A DNA stretch of 40,762 nucleotides from Ureibacillus galli (GTDB lineage: Bacteria > Bacillota > Bacilli > Bacillales_A > Planococcaceae): positions 1 through 40,762 of the forward strand of contig NZ_JACSQA010000029.1 of NCBI RefSeq assembly GCF_014836845.1, written 5' to 3'. Below the pieces are notes generated by a model. It was given only the letters and a program-made list of their open reading frames with translations, ran no database searches and was not told where the DNA came from. Position numbers and translations under genes: made by a program. Below, in pieces: positions 32,951 to 40,762 of the stretch; position 1 is the first letter of the stretch, and each line of letters opens with the position of its first letter.

Positions 32951-32952
32951 AA

Positions 32953-34536
32953 TCATGATTGTGTTTTAAATACAATTCGCCCGGCAACAACCGTTTGAAC
33001 TGCAGTTGCCTTTAACATATCTTCCGAAGTTCCTTCAAATAAATCTCGGTCAAAGATGGAAAAATCAGCATCATATCCCGGTTTTATTAATCCGCGCTCT
33101 TGTTCTTTTCCGATAGCTTGAGCGCTACCAACCGTATAAGCCCGTATTGCTTCAAAGCGACTTAACTTTTCAGCAGGAATGTATCCTTCATGCTCATCCT
33201 TTGGCTTTTTCCGTTCTACTGCAGCATAAATTGAAGCGATTGGATCGATATCTTCAACTGGCGCATCTGTTCCTGCTGCACACATTAAACCACGATCTAT
33301 TAATGTTTTCCAAGCGTAAGCGTATTTTAAACGTTCTTCTCCAAGTCGATCGATTGCCCAAGGGAAATCAGAAGGTACAAAGGCTGGTTGTAAATCCAAA
33401 ACAACTGGCAAAACCATCATCCGCTGTATCAATTGCTCGTTTAATACGCAACAATGTATTAGGCGGTCCCGTTTTCCATTAGGTGCAGGGTATTTTTCGA
33501 TTACATTTAATACTTGTTCAGCAGCAGCATCTCCAATAATATGGACCGCAATCGCTTCATGATATTTTCGAGCAAGTTTCACTAAACTTTCTAACTGCTC
33601 ATCGGAATGAATAAATAATCCTTTATTGTTTGGATTATCTGCATAAGGTTCGATTAATGCAGCTGTTGAACCACCTAATGCCCCATCGATGAAAATTTTC
33701 ATCGCACCGGGCTCGATAAATGGATCATCAAATCTTACATTTGACTCCATCATTTCTTCAAAAACCGTGTGGTGTCGTAATAAGTTAACCCGAAAATGAT
33801 GTTTCTCCCCCACTACTCTTTCGTAGGCAATTAAAGGATTTTTAAAGTTTCCAAAATAGCTCATATCTTCACTATGACCACCAGTTAATCCTTTAGACAA
33901 CATATCATCAATGGATAAATTTAGGGCATCAACTAAATATTGAATGTAGCTATCTCCTTCTTTCGGAATAGCGTTCGAAACAAGAGTCGTTGCTTGATCA
34001 TAAAGCAGTCCGTTCAGCTGGCCATTTGCATCTCGACCAATTTCACCTCCAGCTGGGGATGGTGTTGTTTTTTCAATTCCTCCTGCTCTAAGAGCCGCTG
34101 TATTTCCTAATGCTACATGGTGGCAAACACGAGTTAATAGAATGGGCTCTTTTCGAATGTTATCTAGCTCTTCTAAAGTGGGAATCCGTTTATCTATGAA
34201 ATTATTTTCATTCCAACCTTCTCCAAATAACCATTTGTCTGATGGTGTAGTTTGGGCAGCCTCTCTCACTAAGTCGAGCATTTCTTCTGCAGAAGTAGCC
34301 TTTGATAAATCTAAACGAAGGAGTTTTTCCCCTTGGAATAAAATATGTAGATGGCTATCGACAAATCCTGGATACATCGCATTTCCTTGTAGATCAATCA
34401 ATTCATCAGCTCGATTTTTTAGTTCATCCACAGTTCCAACGGCAATAACTTTTTCATTTTCAACAAGTACAGCCTCAACGGTTTCCTGCTCTCTTTCCAT
34501 CGTATAGATGGGTCCTCCAAACCAAAGCTTTTTCAT
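32953..34536 (-). CDS. Amidohydrolase (YtcJ-like, amidohydrolase_3 family)
   Basis: The 527-residue product has an N-terminal beta-sandwich part (MKKLWFGGPIYTM) and a metal-dependent TIM barrel with YPGFVDSHLHILFQG (the HxH pair). Later barrel ligands are likely in HIIGDAAAEQ, LIHCC and CAAGTDAPVED. The C-terminal segment (AIGKEQERGLIKPGYDADFSIFDRD) is typical of the family. It hydrolyses an amide or related bond; the substrate is unknown. I use ATG 34536 behind AGGAGGG; a 22-residue extension to 34602 lacks family similarity. Monocistronic. Confidence 0.88.
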   Translation of the reverse strand: MKKLWFGGPIYTMEREQETVEAVLVENEKVIAVGTVDELKNRADELIDLQGNAMYPGFVDSHLHILFQGEKLLRLDLSKATSAEEMLDLVREAAQTTPSDKWLFGEGWNENNFIDKRIPTLEELDNIRKEPILLTRVCHHVALGNTAALRAGGIEKTTPSPAGGEIGRDANGQLNGLLYDQATTLVSNAIPKEGDSYIQYLVDALNLSIDDMLSKGLTGGHSEDMSYFGNFKNPLIAYERVVGEKHHFRVNLLRHHTVFEEMMESNVRFDDPFIEPGAMKIFIDGALGGSTAALIEPYADNPNNKGLFIHSDEQLESLVKLARKYHEAIAVHIIGDAAAEQVLNVIEKYPAPNGKRDRLIHCCVLNEQLIQRMMVLPVVLDLQPAFVPSDFPWAIDRLGEERLKYAYAWKTLIDRGLMCAAGTDAPVEDIDPIASIYAAVERKKPKDEHEGYIPAEKLSRFEAIRAYTVGSAQAIGKEQERGLIKPGYDADFSIFDRDLFEGTSEDMLKATAVQTVVAGRIVFKTQS

Positions 34537-34659
34537 CTTTATAAACCCTCCTGTTCTAAAAATATTTTGCCATTTCCTTTTCTTTCTAATTTTATTATGC
34601 AATTGAAATGTGGATTGCTCAAGATAATTTCGATTCCATTTTTATTATTCCAATAAAAA

Positions 34660-34687
34660 AACACCTTCAAAATGAATGAAAGGTGTT
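34660..34687 (-). terminator. Terminator of the EamA transporter gene
   Basis: AACACCTTC (34660-34668) pairs with GAAAGGTGTT (34678-34687) with one bulge; the minus strand continues TTTTTTATTGG. Confidence 0.75.
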
Positions 34688-34709
34688 CGTGTAAATAGAA
34701 AAATTATTG

Positions 34710-35549
34710 TTATATTTTTGTCAGAATAATTCCTAATACAGCAGATAATACGCCTACTACTTGGTAGGAACGTAATCGTTCTTTAAAGATCCAACAGCCC
34801 CCTAATACAACAACTAAACAACTTAAACTGACAATGGGAAAAACAATACTCGCTGTTCCTGTATTTAATGCAAAAAAATAACAACTATAACCGAAAATAC
34901 TAAATAACCCAACTAATGTTCCAGATTTTAGTTCGGCCTTTTGCCAATTTTCCCGAGCTAATAAGCTATTAATACATAGATAAATGGCTCCTCCACCATA
35001 CATACATATTAACGTATTTAAAGAATCGATATGTAAGTAAGAAGATGTTTTCATTAATATCCCTAATACTCCAAATGAAAAAATTGCGAACAAAATTCGG
35101 GACAACCAAGGCATGTACTGTATACTACCTCCACTGGCTTGGGGTGAATATTGGATTAAGATTGCAGAACCAAGTATGACGATTATCCCTACCCATTGTA
35201 AAATTGTTATATGTTCATTAAAAATAAGTGCTGCACTTAAAATCGGAATAATCGTATTAACACTAACTAAAGGAGAAGTAAGACTAGCAGGTCCCTTTTC
35301 GAAAGCTTTCGACATTTGAATATTGCCGTTTGCATTTAAAATTCCAATGACTGCCCCTAATATCATCGTGATTATATCCATTTGATGGATACCAGAAATA
35401 ACCGCATAGGAAGCAGTTAAAATAAAAGCAACTAAGTAAAAGACAAATTGAATATGTATTTTTGATAGGCCGTTTGTCGTACTCCATTTAAAGATCATGT
35501 TATTCGTACCAAAACAAATCATCGTAATGAATGCTGCAACAATCCACAT
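34710..35549 (-). CDS. EamA/DMT-superfamily transporter
   Basis: The 279-residue product has ten predicted membrane helices in two EamA repeats (about 1-137 and 150-279). Examples are IGILNANGNIQMSKAFEKGP and VFPIVSLSCLVVVLGGCWIF, with the repeat-end pattern LQWVGIIVILGSAILI and YQVVGVLSAVLGIIL. The drug/metabolite superfamily moves small metabolites; the substrate cannot be read. AGAGAAGG precedes the ATG. Monocistronic. Confidence 0.88.
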   Translation of the reverse strand: MWIVAAFITMICFGTNNMIFKWSTTNGLSKIHIQFVFYLVAFILTASYAVISGIHQMDIITMILGAVIGILNANGNIQMSKAFEKGPASLTSPLVSVNTIIPILSAALIFNEHITILQWVGIIVILGSAILIQYSPQASGGSIQYMPWLSRILFAIFSFGVLGILMKTSSYLHIDSLNTLICMYGGGAIYLCINSLLARENWQKAELKSGTLVGLFSIFGYSCYFFALNTGTASIVFPIVSLSCLVVVLGGCWIFKERLRSYQVVGVLSAVLGIILTKI

Positions 35550-35651
35550 ATAAATCCTTCTCTCTATTTATTTGAATTTATTCTATTACGTTAAACCACT
35601 ATTTTACAATAGGATTTTCGATAGATTATAAAAAATAGTGAGAAAATAAAA

Positions 35652-35674
35652 AAAGTCTGTAAGACACAGACTTT
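35652..35674 (-). terminator. Terminator of the vanW gene
   Basis: AAAGTCTGT (35652-35660) pairs with ACAGACTTT (35666-35674); the minus strand continues TTTTATTTTC. Confidence 0.8.
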
Positions 35675-35690
35675 ATTGTTATGAAATTTA

Positions 35691-36641
35691 TTAGCTAAAC
35701 TCATGTTTTAAAATGTGTTCGTATTCTTTTGAAGTTTTAATTTGTATAGTAATTGCTCCTTGTTGATAGTAACTTTTAATAATGAATGGGACACCTGTCG
35801 TATTTTGAAATTGAAAATCAAGTCCACCGAAGGACACGGTAGCGTCCCTTCCCTTAGGTACATATCCTACCTCTTTTGAATGGTGGTGACGTTCAAGAAT
35901 TTTTAATTCTAGCTGATCCACAGCGTTAAATAAAGTAGAGGAAGTTTGACATATCCCTCCACCGATTCCCATCACCATTTTTCCCTTTATAATTTCTGGT
36001 GCCATTTGATATCCTGATGCGACATCTCTTGGACCAACGACAGAGTTAAATGAAAATATATCACCATTTCCTAAAATAACATTATTTATTGCCATCGCGG
36101 AAAGTTCGATATTTTTACTTCGCCCGGAATGATAAGATTTAAAGTATGTCGTATACGTAGCGAGTACTACCTCATTAAAATGAGGAACGTCATTTTCACT
36201 ATAATCACTTTCTGTAAAAATGATAGGGATTTCAACTAAACCGCCAGTAAAGGAAAGGTCTATAATTTTATCAACAAGTTCCTTTTCATTTACAGTGATT
36301 AACGGTCTACCTTTTATTACTCTCCCTTTTTCATCAATTCGATCTAATAACATTGGTTTATTGTAACCGATATGATTGTTTGTTCCATTTGCAAACTCAT
36401 GAACCCAGTTTTCGATTTCGTTTCGATAGGACTCTATATTCGTGATTAATTGATAAATGTCTGGAGTGAATTTTTTCACGACTATTTTCGTTTCTGGATC
36501 AATGACGCTAATCGTTTTACCATCCGTTAGTTCGTCTTGAAATAAATCGAATTCACCTGCTTTTGAAACATTTGGCGAAATATAAAAGCTTAAGAAAATT
36601 GTAAAAACAATGATTAAACAAACGTTTTGTTTTTTCATCAT
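35691..36641 (-). CDS. VanW-family exported protein
   Basis: The 316-residue product has an N-terminal signal peptide or anchor (hydrophobic residues about 6-22, then NVSKAGEFDLF). The VanW domain occupies the C-terminal half: ATYTTYFKSYHSGRSKNIEL, FSFNSVVGPRDVASGYQMAP, MGIGGGICQTSSTLFNAV and LKILERHHHSKEVGYVPKGR. VanW proteins occur in some vancomycin clusters but also widely outside them, as here; no van genes are present. A cell-envelope role is likely, without a known reaction. I choose ATG 36641 because GGTGAGG lies 12 bases upstream; an earlier in-frame ATG at 36662 has no such site. Confidence 0.82.
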   Translation of the reverse strand: MMKKQNVCLIIVFTIFLSFYISPNVSKAGEFDLFQDELTDGKTISVIDPETKIVVKKFTPDIYQLITNIESYRNEIENWVHEFANGTNNHIGYNKPMLLDRIDEKGRVIKGRPLITVNEKELVDKIIDLSFTGGLVEIPIIFTESDYSENDVPHFNEVVLATYTTYFKSYHSGRSKNIELSAMAINNVILGNGDIFSFNSVVGPRDVASGYQMAPEIIKGKMVMGIGGGICQTSSTLFNAVDQLELKILERHHHSKEVGYVPKGRDATVSFGGLDFQFQNTTGVPFIIKSYYQQGAITIQIKTSKEYEHILKHEFS

Positions 36642-36716
36642 GATAAAATCAAACCTCACCATAAATTGAAATATGTATCTTTATTTATCGTTCCCCAAAC
36701 GACTTTAAATATGAAA

Positions 36717-36765
36717 TGAAAAAAACATCCGATAAAGGGAGATTCCATTTACCAGATGTTTTGTT
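36717..36765 (-). terminator. Terminator of the second ger operon
   Basis: On the minus strand ACATC-TGGTAAA pairs with TTTATC-GGATGT in a long imperfect stem, followed by TTTTTTTCATTTC. Confidence 0.7.
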
Positions 36766-37891
36766 ATTCTACTACACCGCTTCGAATAATTTCGGTCTCT
36801 ATTTTTACATTAACCTTCATTTTCGGATACAACTCGTGCCATTTTTCTTCTGTCAATTTAGCGTCTCTAACCTGGGCATGAAAGTGTTCACCGAATCCAA
36901 AAATGTCGGAATTTACTTCTTGGCTATATTTAATAATTCTTGTTATTTCAGATTCGATTTTTTTATTCATGGCCTCTTCAATTTTTTCTGTAACTTTTTG
37001 ATCCCCTATCGCAAGACTCGAATGGATTTCTAATAACCGGCAGTCTAACGTAATAGTTAAATCAATTTCATTTTTACTATGGTCCATTACTTTTATTTTT
37101 CTCTTAGAATTAATAGCATCAATTGCTATCGGAAAATTTTTTGGCGGATGTTTTGGCTTGTTTTTAGTACTATCCGCTAAATCAGCTGGTAAGATAAGTT
37201 GGAGTGTGCCGTCATTAATATTCTGACGAATTAGTAAAACATAAAAAGAATCGGAAGCAGGAAGCATACCTACCATTGTCCCACCTTGGAAAAGTGCAAT
37301 ACCACTCATATCGATATATTCCCCTTCTTTTTTAACAACTGGTAAGGTAAAGTCACGTAAAGGGGAATAAATATCACGTACAACTTCATGTAAAGTAGAA
37401 GAGATCATTTGTTGTTGTTTTATATTATGATCCATTAAATTAAATACATGCTGTCCAATATCTGTGATGTTAGGATATTCACTTTCCAATAAATTTTTAG
37501 ATGTTCCTTCTACAACACCTAAATAAATACTCGTCGTGATTTCTGAATTCATAGCGAGGGTATGAATCGCTTCTCCTATCCCTTCCTCTGCTAATTCATC
37601 GCCGAACAAAACAACACGTAATTGTCCTGCCATTAACGTTTTAGCTGTTTTTAAATCGGCTTTAACTCTTGTCCCTTTACTTGTTTTTGCTGTTTCAGAG
37701 TGTATTTCGACACTACTTTCAAATTCAGGATTAATTTGACGGACAACCGTTGTTGCATCAATTTGATCATCTTCTATATCATAACCAATTAATGTAACTA
37801 AACTAATTCTCTCAAGAAGCCGGTATTCGGTACAGGCAGCGAGAAACAAACCTGCAGTGACGAACAATAATAACCCTTTCATATATTTCAA
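36764..37891 (-). CDS. Ger(x)C-family germinant-receptor lipoprotein, second operon
   Basis: The 375-residue product has a lipobox LFLAAC (Cys20), then the GerC-type body ERISLVTLIGYDIEDDQIDA and a C-terminal domain ending VNVKIETEIIRSG. It lacks the usual WD directly after the lipidated cysteine, having TEYRLLER. Start TTG 37891 overlaps the gerB stop (TTGA), with AAGGAAG as ribosome-binding site; ATG 37882 is an alternative. It is the third gene of an intact gerA-gerB-gerC operon. The germinant is unknown. Confidence 0.87.
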   Translation of the reverse strand: MKYMKGLLLFVTAGLFLAACTEYRLLERISLVTLIGYDIEDDQIDATTVVRQINPEFESSVEIHSETAKTSKGTRVKADLKTAKTLMAGQLRVVLFGDELAEEGIGEAIHTLAMNSEITTSIYLGVVEGTSKNLLESEYPNITDIGQHVFNLMDHNIKQQQMISSTLHEVVRDIYSPLRDFTLPVVKKEGEYIDMSGIALFQGGTMVGMLPASDSFYVLLIRQNINDGTLQLILPADLADSTKNKPKHPPKNFPIAIDAINSKRKIKVMDHSKNEIDLTITLDCRLLEIHSSLAIGDQKVTEKIEEAMNKKIESEITRIIKYSQEVNSDIFGFGEHFHAQVRDAKLTEEKWHELYPKMKVNVKIETEIIRSGVVE

Positions 37892-38997
37892 TTCGTTCGC
37901 TTCCTTTTGAGGAGACTTTTTTTAATCAAAGCGATTAAATAAATGAACAAAGGATAAACAAATACAATGATAAAGCCAAATTGAGAAAAAATATCATTAA
38001 TGGAGTTAATTTGAGTACGCGACTTAATAAACAACATGCAAATTAAAATAATAGATGAAAATATCCATATAAACTTTTTAGCGCTAATATTAAACATCCG
38101 GATGACACCCCGATGTGCGGACCAAGCAAAAAGGCATAGGTTTGGTAAAATGATTATCATCCATAAACAAATGGTAATAATCTCAACCCTCTCTATAAAA
38201 GGAAATTTAATAATACTAAATAAGTTTAAAGTTGCCCAAATCGTTTTTTCTAATTGCGGTCCACTAAAATAAGTAAGGGTAATCAACATAATCGCAAGAT
38301 AAAGAATCAATGTAGCTAATAAGCTAAGATGAGCATATTTTTGAACCTTATTTTTCTCCTTTACATATGGATAAACTACATTAATAATTTCAAATCCAAT
38401 AATTGTAAAAGTCATTGAATAAGCACCTTTAAGAATGTCCTTTATTGGGTTATCAAATACTGGGAGCAGTTGATTTATATCTGAATATTTCATTGGGATA
38501 AATAGTATGGAAGGCACCCATAACGTAAAGATGAAACTAAAAAAACAAATTCCAGCTATCACACGAAATCCACCGTTAAAGGCATAAATAACGACAATGA
38601 GTAGTGAAGCACCTAAAAATGTCGATGATAAATTTGGGAAAACCCAAACATTAATGACTTCAATGTAATTTTTTATGTTAACTAGAAAGGCGAAGCTGTA
38701 ATAAAAAATATAAATACAATTAAAAATGTTCCCTATCAATTTACCAAAGATTTCTTCATGGATCCCGTATAAATCGTTGGATGGAAACATTTCAAGGGTT
38801 TTAATCATGATAAATATTAAAAAGTGGGCAAAGACAAAACTGATTAAAATGGATATCCATGCATCCTGCTTTGCATCTTGATAAATCAATCTTTGAAAGC
38901 CATGGATTCCAACCCCAATTTGACAGGCATTCACGATAAAAAAGAGAAGAGGTGCATTAATTAACTGACTTTCATTTACAGGAAGAGCATTTTTCAC
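37888..38997 (-). CDS. GerB-family germinant-receptor subunit B, second operon
   Basis: The 369-residue product has about ten membrane helices, the normal GerB length and start: QLINAPLLFFIVNACQIGVG, GFQRLIYQDAKQDAWISILI. It is a member of the amino acid/polyamine transporter-like fold and probably forms the germinant-binding membrane subunit. Start is GTG 38997, overlapping the gerA stop by four bases (GTGA), with AAGGTGAT upstream. Unlike the gerB of the first operon it is intact. Confidence 0.9.
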   Translation of the reverse strand: MKNALPVNESQLINAPLLFFIVNACQIGVGIHGFQRLIYQDAKQDAWISILISFVFAHFLIFIMIKTLEMFPSNDLYGIHEEIFGKLIGNIFNCIYIFYYSFAFLVNIKNYIEVINVWVFPNLSSTFLGASLLIVVIYAFNGGFRVIAGICFFSFIFTLWVPSILFIPMKYSDINQLLPVFDNPIKDILKGAYSMTFTIIGFEIINVVYPYVKEKNKVQKYAHLSLLATLILYLAIMLITLTYFSGPQLEKTIWATLNLFSIIKFPFIERVEIITICLWMIIILPNLCLFAWSAHRGVIRMFNISAKKFIWIFSSIILICMLFIKSRTQINSINDIFSQFGFIIVFVYPLFIYLIALIKKSLLKRKRTN

Positions 38998-40577
38998 TCT
39001 ATCACCTTCTCTTTGTTTTCAGGGGTTAAATTTTGGGCTGTATCTTGATTCTGCTTTTGGTTGTTTTTATTATTATTCTTTTTTTGTTTGTTTTTTTGAA
39101 TCTCTTTCCGACTTCTGGAATTGACAGAATGCTTACTTATATAAGGCAATGGTAAGCGGACAATACTATCTGGCCAATCCCGTAATCTTGGAGGATAGAA
39201 TGGTGCTAAGTAAGGTGCACCTAAGCTTGATTGTTTTAATAAATGGATAAGCAAAAAGCAAAATGCTAACATAATCCCGTAATAGCCCCAAAAGCCTGCT
39301 AACACAATGATTGGGAATCGAATAATTCGTATTACGTTACCCATCATATAGTTTGGTGTTGTAAAGGAAGCTAACGCACCAAGTGCAACAATAATTATTA
39401 AAATATTACTCGTTATACCTGCTTGAACTGCAGCTGTTCCAATGACAATACCACCAACGATACCAATTGTTTGTCCAACTTTAGTTGGTAATCTAGCTCC
39501 TGCTTCCCTTAATAGTTCAATAACTAATTCTAAAAATAGTGCTTCAATAATGGGAGGAAAGGGAACAATTGCCCTCGATTCACTTAATGGAACTAGCATC
39601 GGTTGTGGTATAACTTCATAATGGAATGTTAAAGATGCGACATAAATAGGTGTGAAAAAAGTTGAAACGATTACGGCGATAAATCTAAGTATCCGTATAA
39701 AGGATGCAATCGGCCAACGTAAATTTTGGTCTTCCCTACTTTGGAAAAATTCTAAAAAAGTAAAAGGACAAATTATCCCCATGGAACTTCCGTTAACAAT
39801 AATTCCAACTTTTCCTGTTAATAAGCCATCACAAAAACGGTCAGGGCGTTCGGTTAATAGGGTTTGTGGGAAAATAGAACTGGAACTGTCATCTAATAGT
39901 TCCGATAATATGGCACTGTCGATTAAATCCGCAATGTCAAGATCCTCAATTCTTTGACGGACTGTATTGACATGTTTTTCATCTACAATGCCATGAATAT
40001 AGAGAACTGATACGGTAGTTCTCGTTTCTTTTCCGAGGGTAAACTGCTCATTACATAAATTAGGATTGGAAATAAATCTGCGAATGAGAGAAATATTCGT
40101 ATTAATACTTTCATTAAAACCTACTTGTGTCCCAATTACTTGTGATTCATTTTCCGGGGCAGATAAACTCCGCTTCTCGAAGGAAGGAATTTTAGAAATG
40201 AGAATTTCGGAGTAACCATTTATATGAATTAATACCCCACCTATTAACATTTCATCGATACTTTTCATCATTTCGTTAAACACGTCAACTTCTGGTATTG
40301 AAAGCCGTTCTCGAAGGGTACTTGGTGTTTCTTGTGAAGTATCCTCAAAGCGACTTAAAATTTTTTCATTTAATGATTGAGTATCGACTAATCCGTCGAT
40401 AAATGCAATCGTAATATTGTTTGTAACATATCGAATGACTAAATCAGCTGGGGAATGGACAATTTTATTCAATTCATCTATAAAATCATTTTTAAACGGT
40501 GAAATAGGAATCTTTGGCGGATTATATTTTGGTTTTTCTTCGTTCGGTTGGATTTTTTGCTTTATCTTTTTAAACAT
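38994..40577 (-). CDS. GerA-family germinant-receptor subunit A, second operon
   Basis: The 527-residue product has an N-terminal soluble domain (about 1-270), five or so membrane helices with the GerA signature LLREAGARLPTKVGQTIGIV, and an unusual Lys/Asn/Gln-rich C-terminal tail (about 495-520, KEIQKNKQKKNNNKNNQKQN). The tail is a low-complexity extension beyond the last helix. The ATG 40577 has TTGGAGAG upstream. With the next two genes it forms a complete receptor operon, expected to be expressed late in the forespore; I could not identify a clear sigma-G promoter. Confidence 0.9.
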   Translation of the reverse strand: MFKKIKQKIQPNEEKPKYNPPKIPISPFKNDFIDELNKIVHSPADLVIRYVTNNITIAFIDGLVDTQSLNEKILSRFEDTSQETPSTLRERLSIPEVDVFNEMMKSIDEMLIGGVLIHINGYSEILISKIPSFEKRSLSAPENESQVIGTQVGFNESINTNISLIRRFISNPNLCNEQFTLGKETRTTVSVLYIHGIVDEKHVNTVRQRIEDLDIADLIDSAILSELLDDSSSSIFPQTLLTERPDRFCDGLLTGKVGIIVNGSSMGIICPFTFLEFFQSREDQNLRWPIASFIRILRFIAVIVSTFFTPIYVASLTFHYEVIPQPMLVPLSESRAIVPFPPIIEALFLELVIELLREAGARLPTKVGQTIGIVGGIVIGTAAVQAGITSNILIIIVALGALASFTTPNYMMGNVIRIIRFPIIVLAGFWGYYGIMLAFCFLLIHLLKQSSLGAPYLAPFYPPRLRDWPDSIVRLPLPYISKHSVNSRSRKEIQKNKQKKNNNKNNQKQNQDTAQNLTPENKEKVIE

Positions 40578-40686
40578 AATGTTCTCTCCAATTTCTATCT
40601 TATAAATAGAATTGTCCTTAAAGTGTTAAACTATACTAGTTTCCCTCTATTCAGCCGTTATAAAAAAAGGCAACTTTTTCGTGAAT

Positions 40687-40762
40687 TGAACTGAACCCCA
40701 AATAGTGGACACTTTAAAAAAAGTGGACCTATTCGGGGTTTTTCTATTTTCTTCAATGAACT
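40687..40762 (-). mobile_element. End of a probable IS3-family (IS150-like) insertion sequence, partial
   Basis: TGAACTGAACCCC (from 40687) resembles the TGNACTG...CCCC terminal repeats of IS150-group elements. It is followed by AAATAGTGGACACTTT and an opposite-facing AAAGTGGACCTATTCGGGG, which can fold into a stem with CCCC/GGGG ends. The element would extend beyond the window to the right. No transposase residues can be verified in the 76 bases available, so this is a pattern match only. Confidence 0.4.

Noticed and set aside
35691-36641. Vancomycin-resistance cluster suggested by vanW
   Set aside because: No vanA/B/H/X/Y/S/R-like genes are present in the window; VanW-domain proteins are common in Bacillaceae without resistance.
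40578-40680. Sigma-G promoter for the second ger operon
   Set aside because: A TGAATA hexamer is present on the minus strand, but no CATNNTA-like element lies 17-18 bases downstream of it.

Overview
This is a low-GC chromosomal segment from an endospore-forming member of the Bacillaceae. The assignment rests on two tricistronic germinant-receptor operons (GerA/GerB/GerC families), a ParC/ParE topoisomerase IV pair beside plsY and yneR in the Bacillus subtilis arrangement, many TTG/GTG starts behind strong Shine-Dalgarno sequences, and several Bacillus-type conserved genes (YyaL, YdhK, VanW, a TetR/SMR/YvaD set). I found no rRNA genes, tRNA genes or CRISPR array.

Layout. 1-1.2 kb: a TerC-family membrane protein behind a yybP-ykoY (Mn2+) riboswitch. 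1.5-2.9 kb: a TetR regulator, an SMR efflux pump and a YvaD-like membrane protein in one operon. 3.1-4.2 kb: a frameshifted secreted-protein gene converging on a MerR regulator. 4.4-8.1 kb: a germination operon in the order gerB-gerA-gerC, with gerB frameshifted. 8.3-12.9 kb: a persulfide/sulfur-stress cluster of cstR-type repressor, two rhodaneses, a TusA-rhodanese fusion, DsrE (frameshifted), a rhodanese-persulfide dioxygenase fusion, TusA and a TauE exporter, with four repeats of an ATACCC-N4-GGGTAT-type operator. 13-16.3 kb: accessory small genes, including a pair of unknown proteins, YciI, YnfA, and a LAGLIDADG homing endonuclease placed directly upstream of a duplicated ribbon-helix-helix-like protein. 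16.8-20.3 kb: a YdhK lipoprotein behind a CsoR/CstR-like site, an acetate symporter operon and a small basic protein. 20.4-26.6 kb: parC-parE, divergent from plsY-yneR, then a DUF3221 lipoprotein. 26.7-35.6 kb: mostly single-gene metabolic units (YyaL, NUDIX, flavodoxin-like reductase, 3-hydroxyacyl-CoA dehydrogenase, DUF1906, SDR, amidohydrolase, EamA), most separated by intrinsic terminators. 35.7-40.6 kb: VanW and a second, intact gerA-gerB-gerC operon. The last ~75 bases look like the end of an IS3-family insertion sequence.

How the genes work together. The sulfur cluster is the most coherent system. The repressor has the two cysteines of the persulfide sensor CstR but lacks the copper-ligand histidine. 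Operator copies sit in or next to promoter elements for four transcription units, whose products would pass sulfane sulfur between rhodanese, TusA and DsrE cysteines, oxidise persulfide, and export sulfite or a related anion. No sulfide:quinone reductase is present in the window.

Caution. Three genes (3137-3666, 7005-8128, 10043-10437) are each broken by one apparently missing base beside a short homopolymer, all within the first 10.1 kb. Sequencing error, recent decay and phase variation cannot be separated from this sequence alone.
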